Positions 1-5,154 of a stretch of DNA of 5,154 nt are shown piece after piece. This DNA comes from Candidatus Omnitrophota bacterium. GTDB taxonomy: Bacteria; Omnitrophota; Omnitrophia; Omnitrophales; Aquincolibacteriaceae. The stretch covers positions 1-5,154 of the forward strand of contig JAMWDC010000034.1 of the NCBI GenBank assembly GCA_023819025.1, given 5' to 3'. Position numbers and translations under genes: made by a program. Position 1 is the first letter of the stretch, and every line of letters starts with the position of its first letter. The notes under the pieces are model-generated. The model did no database searches. It was not told the DNA's origin and saw only the letters and a list, made by a program, of their open reading frames with translations.

Positions 1-2946
1 GGAACGATCCTGGTCAATGACGATCAAGACCTTTTGAACGGTCGACAAATCAGCAGTATCGGGAAGATCGATCACCATCTCCCGATAGGGATAACCCGAA
101 AAAACTTCGCGGTAAGTGACAAACAAGGCTTCGTCTCTTTCATTTTTTAATTCGATCTTGATTTCGATCGGCGAATCAATCACGAGGTATCGAATCCGGA
201 GTTTGTTCTTACGGGCATCGTAGACCTGGTCTAGATTCCAGAATTTGCCACCGAATTTCTCGCCGGACGGATTCAGCAACTCCCCGTAAATGAACCGAGA
301 ACCGTAAGGCTCTGTCACAATAAAAGGGAAAACCCCGATCGTTCCCTCGGACTGGATATGGCTAAATGTCGCTAACGACCGTTGCGGTATGGCAGGAGGC
401 GGAGCTACCTGCCAACGCCCTGCCTTTGTCAATAAGTCCAACGTTTGGCTCGTTTGATCATAGAAAAGATTATACCTCATTTCCAAGTCCCGGTTCTGGA
501 GATATTTTTCAAAACCGAATGTTTTTCGGCAGATAAGTCCTATGACCGTTGAAGCGACGTCAACCCCCAGAAATCTTCTGGCGATTTCCGTCTTGGAACG
601 CGCAGCGTCAAAAAAGCCGTAGGCACCCTTGATCGCGGGTATTTGATCACCGATGTATTTTAACCATTGAAGCACTAATTGAGGGTCCAAGGAATAGGCA
701 CTCGCCAACGCATAGGTCGAGCCGATGTCCGTGACAAATTCCGAGCCGGATTCGGAAATTTCCGGGATCCCAATCCTTCCGCTGTAAAGGTTATCCGCAA
801 CCTGAGAGGCCGACACGAATCCCGGCAGATTGTAACGATAGGCAAAATCGGTCTGCGTAACAAAATGATTAAAGAGCACCTTTTGAAATCCGATAAAATC
901 GTCTTCCCGATTTCTAAGAAGCGGCCAAAACATCTGGAAGGCCCCTCCATCCCAAGGAGCAACATTTTGGATATCGCGACCGAACCGGTCTTTGTAAATC
1001 CGAATAACGATCTTAAGCTGGTCCCAAACGGACCGCGGCAAGGAGGGATACCGAACAAGCAGGAAGGCAACAGCGCCCCGGAATTCATTTGCGATACGGT
1101 CCATGTAACCGTTGAAAGTCCCTTGCACCCGATCATAGGATAAACGGAAGAGCCCATGCGTGGGATCTACAAAGGCCTCATACCCCGGTTGTTGCTGATC
1201 TAAGAAGTTTTCGATCTTTTTGACAATGGAAAGTGCTTTTTGCTGCTGGCTTTGTCCGAAGGATGCGCCTTCAAGAGCACCTGCCGCAACCGCCAAACTC
1301 TGGGCAAGATTCGCATTATCGCCCAAACCCACTTGGCCGTTCATGGCCTGAAAGGTTCCGTCAAGATCGATCCAGGGGATGAGACCATTCCAGCCGAGTT
1401 CACTTTGAACACTCAGAAGAGAATCCATGACTGCGTTCATTTCATCCAAAGCACCGTCCACTGTAACGGATGGCGTCGACAGATTGCCGGACGCGATATC
1501 ACTGAGGATCTGGAGATAAAATCCGATAAGGGTCGGCTGGGCAAATTTTTCCGAATTGCCTGTGGCAGCGATACTGTCATATGGGAAGTGCGAATCCGGA
1601 TCGACTCCGACTCCATTTTGGAAATAGGTCAGTCCGGTTTCAACCAAAAAATTCCTTATCTCGACGAGGGACTCCGGTAAAGAAACTGGCACAAATTCAA
1701 GGCCTCGCGTTTTAATTCGCACAATCTCGCGCCACCTCTTTCCCGTGAGACCCCGATTTTGGATGAATCGTACGGCTGCGATACTGCCTCGATCAAAGGT
1801 ATCGGGGATGGCCGATTGAGATAAATCCAAGGTGTAATTTTGATATCCGGGTCGCAAACGGACATGGTAAGAGACTACCCCATGATGAGTATCTTCGATT
1901 TCCACACGCATCAGGGTTTGATCCGGACCACGCGCCGCAAAGGTAAAATTTTCGGTCAGAACACCCGGTGTTCCGTGAAAAATCCCACCGGCATCAAATG
2001 CCCCAGCACTCAGGCTCACGACGGTATAACTCGACCGACTTGACCTCACATTGTACATGTACTTTATCTCGTCGGAACTCATCTGCTCGAGTGTAATGTA
2101 AGCGTTCAGCCCGCCCGGTTCTGAAAGTCCCGCCGCGCTAACGCGAGGTGTATTGGTGTGCACGGTCAGTTTGCTTTCGTCATATCGCTGGCCTTCAAGC
2201 GGACTATCCAATCCTGCCGTCCTCACATTAATGTAATTGATCAGATCATATCCGACTAAATCCCGATTCAACTCAAACTCAATCTTCGACACATGTCTCC
2301 GGTCAAAATTTTCGTCCACGTTGGGCTCAAGCGGATCCAGTGTCAACGTATAATTCCTCGGTTCCCCGATGAGTACTAATTGAAACCGGGCCCCATCGCC
2401 TTCGACGTCAAAAACGTCGACATTGATCCTAATATGATTCGGGCCATTCACTGCGAGAACAAAATCCTGCGGCAAATCACCGGGATCACCCGTAAACTCA
2501 ATTTGCACTTTGACAAATGAGGTCTTAGAACCTCTGAGATTATAGCGAAACCGAATGTGTCCTGATGAGGGTTGAGTCAGCACAACATAGCCTGGCGGCA
2601 ATCCGGGCGTTTCAAGATCGCAGTAATTTCCTCCCCCTGCCTTCACGACGGGTCTATCGTTTAAAAAAGTATGTGCATCAGCGGAATAAGAACTTCCTTG
2701 TACGATTTTTCTTTCAGACTCCGTCAACGTCCCTTGCATCAAGAAATTAGTAGTCGTCGATAAAGGCTCCACATTTCCCTCAGATGACGACGGACTGGTA
2801 GAGTCCAAACTCGGAGAGACCGTAGGAATGTTTGATCCTTCTGAATTTTGGTAGTCACTGCTGGGATAAAGTGCGGTTTGAGAATAAATAAAAAGCGTCG
2901 CCAACAAAAAAATAAAAAATATGTTTTTTTTGTGTTTATAAAACAT
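1..2946 (-). CDS. Secreted GH144/GH189-like (glycoamylase-family) protein with repeated beta-sandwich modules, 3' end outside window
   Basis: I translated this frame by hand: 982 codons without a stop, from ATG at 2946 to the left edge, so the C-terminus is missing. Residues 1-25 look like a Sec signal peptide (KHKK, then a hydrophobic run IFFIFLLATLFIY). No lipobox Cys is seen. Residues 27-75 are a Ser/Thr/Pro-rich linker. Residues ~100-250 and ~265-420 are two homologous beta-rich modules. Residues ~430-840 resemble the alpha/alpha barrel of glycoamylase/GH144/GH189 proteins: PTLIGFYLQ (~471-479), GWNGLIPWIDLDG (518-530), GDNANLAQSLAV (542-553), WDGGAFQMFWPLL (665-677), GIPEISESGSEF (726-737), GAYGFFDAA (774-782) and GVDVAST (794-800). 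A third beta module begins near 870. Known members act on beta-1,2-glucans and related glucans; the substrate here is inferred only. GAGGG at 2958-2962 lies 11 bases before the ATG, a long but usable spacing. Family assignment is from remembered motifs; Q671 may replace a usual Glu. Confidence 0.85.
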   Translation of the reverse strand, partial: MFYKHKKNIFFIFLLATLFIYSQTALYPSSDYQNSEGSNIPTVSPSLDSTSPSSSEGNVEPLSTTTNFLMQGTLTESERKIVQGSSYSADAHTFLNDRPVVKAGGGNYCDLETPGLPPGYVVLTQPSSGHIRFRYNLRGSKTSFVKVQIEFTGDPGDLPQDFVLAVNGPNHIRINVDVFDVEGDGARFQLVLIGEPRNYTLTLDPLEPNVDENFDRRHVSKIEFELNRDLVGYDLINYINVRTAGLDSPLEGQRYDESKLTVHTNTPRVSAAGLSEPGGLNAYITLEQMSSDEIKYMYNVRSSRSSYTVVSLSAGAFDAGGIFHGTPGVLTENFTFAARGPDQTLMRVEIEDTHHGVVSYHVRLRPGYQNYTLDLSQSAIPDTFDRGSIAAVRFIQNRGLTGKRWREIVRIKTRGLEFVPVSLPESLVEIRNFLVETGLTYFQNGVGVDPDSHFPYDSIAATGNSEKFAQPTLIGFYLQILSDIASGNLSTPSVTVDGALDEMNAVMDSLLSVQSELGWNGLIPWIDLDGTFQAMNGQVGLGDNANLAQSLAVAAGALEGASFGQSQQQKALSIVKKIENFLDQQQPGYEAFVDPTHGLFRLSYDRVQGTFNGYMDRIANEFRGAVAFLLVRYPSLPRSVWDQLKIVIRIYKDRFGRDIQNVAPWDGGAFQMFWPLLRNREDDFIGFQKVLFNHFVTQTDFAYRYNLPGFVSASQVADNLYSGRIGIPEISESGSEFVTDIGSTYALASAYSLDPQLVLQWLKYIGDQIPAIKGAYGFFDAARSKTEIARRFLGVDVASTVIGLICRKTFGFEKYLQNRDLEMRYNLFYDQTSQTLDLLTKAGRWQVAPPPAIPQRSLATFSHIQSEGTIGVFPFIVTEPYGSRFIYGELLNPSGEKFGGKFWNLDQVYDARKNKLRIRYLVIDSPIEIKIELKNERDEALFVTYREVFSGYPYREMVIDLPDTADLSTVQKVLIVIDQDRS

Positions 2947-2968
2947 TGTAACACCATCCCTCATCTTC

Positions 2969-3000
2969 ACTTTCTATCGATTTTTAATTCGTTAGAAAGT
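2969..3000 (-). promoter_or_regulatory. Inverted repeat (12-base arms, 8-base loop) in the leader of the GH144/189-like gene
   Basis: The arms ACTTTCTATCGA (2969-2980) and TCGTTAGAAAGT (2989-3000) are complementary at 11 of 12 positions around the loop TTTTTAAT. The repeat sits 22 bases before the ATG and just upstream of the GAGGG ribosome-binding site. No T-run follows it on either strand, so an intrinsic terminator is unlikely. It could be a dimer-binding operator or an mRNA hairpin that stabilises the leader or limits ribosome access. The structure is seen directly; the function is inferred. Confidence 0.5.
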
Positions 3001-3035
3001 CCGTAGAATAAAGGGGAAATAAACGGTTCCATATA

Positions 3036-3064
3036 ATATTATACGAGTATCGGTTTAAATGCAA
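3036..3064 (-). promoter_or_regulatory. Candidate sigma-70-type promoter for the GH144/189-like gene
   Basis: On the minus strand a consensus-perfect TATAAT (3043-3038) lies within a 12-base palindrome, TATAATATTATA (3032-3043). TTGCAT (3064-3059) is a weak -35, 15 bases upstream of TATAAT or 17 upstream of the overlapping TAATAT. Transcription would start near 3028-3031 and give a leader of about 80 bases that contains the hairpin at 2969-3000. Because the palindrome reads the same on both strands, the -10 match alone does not set direction; the downstream gene does. Confidence 0.45.
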
Positions 3065-3086
3065 CGATTACGAAAGCAAACGCATC

Positions 3087-3171
3087 GGACAACTCGTTAG
3101 AGCCTTGAAAATGATAGGAATGTAAGTTTTTGGACCGCTGGGTGCAGGTGTACTCGTTAATGAGTTGTTCC
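3087..3171. repeat. Imperfect inverted repeat bounding an 85-base segment
   Basis: The left arm GGACAACTCGTTA (3087-3099) and the reverse complement of the right arm, GGAACAACTCATTA (3158-3171), share 12 bases, with one extra A and one substitution. The 58 bases between them show no gene. The right arm also takes part in a near-palindrome, ACTCGTTAATGAGT (3152-3165). It could be a decayed miniature element, a folding RNA, or paired regulator sites. Nothing flanking it looks like a target-site duplication. Confidence 0.4.
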
Positions 3172-3233
3172 AGTTCCTTCCCCTGTTTTCTGAAGGGGGG
3201 CAGGACAGTTGGGTATCAAAAACCCCACTTTCT

Positions 3234-3262
3234 CCCTCCACTTTCATAAATCAAGGGGAGGG
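3234..3262. repeat. C-rich/G-rich hairpin, REP-like or terminator-like
   Basis: CCCTCCACTT (3234-3243) and AAGGGGAGGG (3253-3262) pair at 9 of 10 positions around a 9-base loop. Read on the minus strand, a T5 run (3222-3218) follows, but 11 bases separate it from the stem, which is too far for a textbook intrinsic terminator. CCACTTTC occurs twice nearby (3225-3232 and 3238-3245). The composition resembles short dispersed CCCTCC/GGAGGG palindromes common in several bacterial phyla. It could still help end transcription of the kinase-receiver operon. Confidence 0.45.
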
Positions 3263-3286
3263 TAACCGGAGCAACGCACTCGTTAC
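3262..3286. repeat. Small bulged hairpin GTAAC..GAG / CTC-GTTAC
   Basis: GTAAC (3262-3266) pairs with GTTAC (3282-3286), and GAG (3269-3271) with CTC (3279-3281). This gives an 8-base-pair stem with a 2-base bulge and a 7-base loop. It directly adjoins the C-rich hairpin and contains one of the CTCGTTA copies. Its function is unknown and the stem is short enough to be chance. Confidence 0.25.
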
Positions 3287-3297
3287 TCTAACTGCTT

Positions 3298-3330
3298 TGT
3301 GAACCCCAGCAAGTAGAAGCTGACTTCACA
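3298..3330 (-). terminator. Hairpin downstream of the receiver gene, weak terminator candidate
   Basis: TGTGAA (3298-3303) pairs with TTCACA (3325-3330), and inside it CAGC (3307-3310) pairs with GCTG (3319-3322). The loop is 8 bases, with a small internal loop between the two stems. It lies 55 bases past the receiver stop on the transcribed strand. No U-run follows, so if it ends transcription it would need Rho or act as a 3'-end stabiliser. The structure is seen; the role is inferred. Confidence 0.25.
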
Positions 3331-3385
3331 GGTACGCCACGTTGGTTGATGGTGAGACTTTCCGTGGTCATGAACGGCTGATTCG

Positions 3386-3742
3386 CTAATTCAGCAGGCG
3401 GTCGATTTCTTCTTTGAGGTGAAGCAGGTTAAAGGGTTTGAGCAAGAATGCGTCGCGGCCGATTTTTTCGGCCTCGTCCACCATCCCTTGATCCACATAG
3501 CCGGTATTCACGATGATTTTGGTCTTTGGAGAAATTTCTTTGCAAAGTTTTAGAATGGTAAGTCCGTGGATATCAGGAAGTTTCATATCCAAAAGCAAAA
3601 TGTCCGGCTTGGTTTCTTTGATGAGACGAAGACCGTCTTCCCCTGTCTCGGCAGTTTGGACATCAAACCCCTCTTCGGTAAAAAAGCTTTGAACCTCTTC
3701 GATGATTCCGGCCTCGTCGTCAATAATAAGCAGCGTTTTCAT
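3386..3742 (-). CDS. Stand-alone CheY-like response regulator receiver
   Basis: A complete 118-residue protein that is only a receiver domain (Pfam Response_reg), the usual length for a single-domain regulator. The acidic pair is D8-D9 (LLIIDDE), the phospho-acceptor is D52 (LLLDMKLPD), the switch Thr is T80 (VNTGY), the conserved Lys is K102 (LKPF) and the aromatic switch position is F99. All active-site residues are present, so phosphotransfer from a histidine kinase is expected. There is no output domain: it must act by protein contact or as a relay intermediate. The start is the only sensible one, because MKTLLIIDDE is the canonical first strand. The ATG is 6 bases after the upstream kinase stop; CAGG about 10 bases before the ATG lies inside the kinase's last codons, which suggests translational coupling. 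It is almost surely the partner of the adjacent kinase. Confidence 0.95.
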   Translation of the reverse strand: MKTLLIIDDEAGIIEEVQSFFTEEGFDVQTAETGEDGLRLIKETKPDILLLDMKLPDIHGLTILKLCKEISPKTKIIVNTGYVDQGMVDEAEKIGRDAFLLKPFNLLHLKEEIDRLLN

Positions 3743-3748
3743 TTCCCT

Positions 3749-5154
3749 TTAACCTGCTGACGCCTGCCGCTGCGCTTGAAATCCCCCGCCGAGCGACGCT
3801 TCGTCATAAATTGGCGAGGTCAGGATAAATTCACTTCCCTCACCGGGCGTACTGACAACTCTGATTTCTCCGCCGTGCAATTCAATAATGTACTTGCACA
3901 TATAAAGTCCTAATCCCGATCCCTTCCCAGGAGCTTTTGTGGTATATCCGTAATTAAAAATTTTGGAAAGAACCTCCTTTGTCATCCCCGTGCCGTTATC
4001 GATAAAATGTACCATAACGAATCTAGAATTTTGAGGATCTGGCTCGGCCCAGATGTGAATCTTTCTATGTTTCTTTCCAGACATCGCATGGTAGGCATTG
4101 ATGAACAAATTGAGGAAAACCTCCTGCAGCCTTTCTAAATCACCCCGGATGAGCGGCAAACTGCTGGGCACGTCAAATTCGACTTCGGTACCTGTCAGAT
4201 TATCCAGATAGGTTTGAAACTGAACGAGGGGCAACGTTTCTTCCAAGATCAGTTTCAAGGAAAGCGGTTCGAATTTCCCTTTTTCGGATTTCTTCAATAG
4301 CCCCGTAAGCGTATTGACAACCGCCTTGATCCGATTGATGTTTTGTTCCATCTTCTCAAAAAGATCCAGAATCTCGCCAACCTTCAAGTTGGGATTTTTG
4401 CGGAATTTCAAAAGGATGCGGGACACGTTCATGGAAAGAATTGTCAGCGGATTGTTGACCTCGTGCCCAACGGAGGCTGCGAGTCGGCCAAGGGTCGCCA
4501 TTTTCTGCTCGTGAATCAGCTGGGCTTGCGTATCCTGCAATTGCTTATTGGCGATCTCCGTTTCCTTCAGCGCTTTCGCCAAAAGATCTTTGGAAAATTG
4601 AAGCTGTTCATTAATCCTCTCAAGCTCCTTTCCCTTCATGACGGCCTCGTCATAGAGCCGGGCATTTTCAATAGCAATCGCAGACTCTTGAGCCAGGGTA
4701 TAAAGCACATTGACATCTTCCGTGGTAAAAAAATCTCCGGACTTTTTCTCACCCAACACAAGGACATGCCGAAGCTCGCGTCCCAGGAAACTCGGGACGC
4801 AACAGGCGGCGCGGATCTCCAGCATGGTCTTCTCGATCGCCTTAAAATCGTATTGCAGTGAAGCATCTCCCTTTAGCTTTCCCTTATTGCCGGCTTCGAT
4901 AACCTCTCGAATCCGCTCCAGATCCACACCTCCTTTTTCCCGTTTCAAGAAAAGTATGAGCGGATGGCACCCACTTAAATGATATTCAAGAAATTGTCTT
5001 TCATATCCCCGCTGATATTCAAGTTTGTAATCCCCACGATCCGGAAGCCACGATAAGATTGCAGCATTCTTGACGCGCATGTTCCGCGTGATAAAGTGGA
5101 CTACGAGCCCCAACAAATGGTGCAGGCTTTCGATCCGCGAAATCCCCTGAGCGG
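3749..5154 (-). CDS. GAF-domain sensor histidine kinase, N-terminus outside window
   Basis: 467 residues are visible, counted from the first full codon (5152), and the frame stays open to the right edge. TTG codons near 5116 lie within the domain and are unlikely starts. Residues ~10-165 form a GAF domain (NAAIL, HPLI, ending ENARLYDEA). Residues ~170-225 are a helical, probably coiled-coil linker. HisKA follows, with the phospho-acceptor H230 in GHEVNNPL. The ATPase has an N-box (NLFINAYHAM, N352), D-box DNGTG (D385), F-box (IFNYGYTTK) and G2 box GKGSGLGL (409-416), so it looks catalytically intact. A 20-residue Gln/Ala/Gly-rich tail follows. No membrane segment is visible, so it appears cytoplasmic unless the missing part adds one. 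The GAF ligand is unknown; a Cys pair (C117-C118) is present. The receiver gene follows after 6 bases and is probably its phosphorylation target. It could be a longer protein with further sensor domains upstream. Confidence 0.93.
   Translation of the reverse strand, partial: AQGISRIESLHHLLGLVVHFITRNMRVKNAAILSWLPDRGDYKLEYQRGYERQFLEYHLSGCHPLILFLKREKGGVDLERIREVIEAGNKGKLKGDASLQYDFKAIEKTMLEIRAACCVPSFLGRELRHVLVLGEKKSGDFFTTEDVNVLYTLAQESAIAIENARLYDEAVMKGKELERINEQLQFSKDLLAKALKETEIANKQLQDTQAQLIHEQKMATLGRLAASVGHEVNNPLTILSMNVSRILLKFRKNPNLKVGEILDLFEKMEQNINRIKAVVNTLTGLLKKSEKGKFEPLSLKLILEETLPLVQFQTYLDNLTGTEVEFDVPSSLPLIRGDLERLQEVFLNLFINAYHAMSGKKHRKIHIWAEPDPQNSRFVMVHFIDNGTGMTKEVLSKIFNYGYTTKAPGKGSGLGLYMCKYIIELHGGEIRVVSTPGEGSEFILTSPIYDEASLGGGFQAQRQASAG

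Larger units (their letters stand above)
2947..3385. other. 439-base intergenic region with several inverted repeats and no gene
   Basis: I find no convincing coding frame here. The side near the receiver gene (3385-3200) carries two hairpins, one of them C-rich/G-rich. The middle (3171-3087) is bounded by an imperfect inverted repeat. The side near the secreted-protein gene carries the candidate promoter and the leader hairpin. A heptamer CTCGTTA or close variant occurs four times in one orientation. The size and content fit a boundary between two transcription units, possibly with the remnant of a small dispersed repeat inserted after the receiver gene. Confidence 0.6.

Noticed and set aside
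679..1143. 154-residue plus-strand open frame, and a minus-strand frame at 675-1157
   Set aside because: Both lie inside the 982-codon minus-strand frame, show no recognisable motif and have composition typical of shadow frames.
1240..1680. 146-residue plus-strand open frame
   Set aside because: It is antisense to the well-supported barrel region of the secreted protein and has no domain signature.
2739..2957. 72-residue minus-strand frame starting at ATG 2957, better placed relative to nothing obvious
   Set aside because: It overlaps the N-terminus of the 982-codon frame in another phase. GAGGG lies immediately against its ATG, so it has no proper ribosome-binding spacing, and it has no signal peptide at its start; the ATG at 2946 gives a classic signal peptide.
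3262..3330. CRISPR-like or tRNA-like structure in the intergenic region
   Set aside because: The repeats are irregularly spaced and short, and no cloverleaf with a TTC-containing T-arm and CCA-ready acceptor stem can be drawn.
4343..4861. 172-residue plus-strand open frame, plus smaller ones at 4314-4514 and 4710-4982
   Set aside because: They are antisense to the kinase HisKA and GAF regions, whose motifs are unmistakable; no features of their own.
5114..5116. TTG codon as the start of the kinase
   Set aside because: The frame continues upstream without a stop to the window edge, and the preceding residues (ISRIESLHH) fit the lead-in helix of the GAF domain.

Overview
The window comes from a bacterium, probably Gram-negative and of moderate GC. 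Both protein-coding units lie on the minus strand. The mix of a secreted GH144/GH189-like protein and a GAF-type hybrid-free sensor kinase with a lone receiver would fit an uncultivated lineage such as Omnitrophota, or a neighbouring PVC, Nitrospirota or deltaproteobacterial group. That placement is a low-confidence impression from protein style, not from a marker gene.

Layout in the direction of transcription (right to left): (1) 5154-3749, a sensor histidine kinase whose N-terminus lies outside the window (GAF, coiled coil, HisKA, HATPase). (2) 3742-3386, a 118-residue stand-alone CheY-like receiver beginning 6 bases after the kinase stop, clearly in the same operon. (3) 3385-2947, a 439-base gap without a gene, rich in small inverted repeats. 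It holds a C-rich/G-rich hairpin, four copies of a CTCGTTA-like heptamer, a candidate promoter and a leader hairpin. (4) 2946-1, one uninterrupted 982-codon reading frame that runs off the left edge.

The 982-codon frame is the most informative feature. It encodes an exported multidomain protein: signal peptide, Ser/Thr-rich linker, two tandem homologous beta-sandwich-like modules, an alpha/alpha-barrel region resembling glycoamylase (Pfam 'Glycoamylase'), GH144 endo-beta-1,2-glucanase and the GH189 region of cyclic beta-1,2-glucan synthases, then the start of what looks like a third beta module. It is most likely a surface or secreted glucan-active or glucan-binding protein. One motif position usually held by Glu appears to be Gln, so activity should not be assumed.

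The kinase and receiver form a cytoplasmic phosphorelay module. The receiver has no DNA-binding domain, so it cannot directly control the glucanase-like gene, and the gap with its own candidate promoter suggests separate transcription. Nothing in the window proves a functional link. I see no RNA genes, CRISPR array, transposase or complete mobile element.
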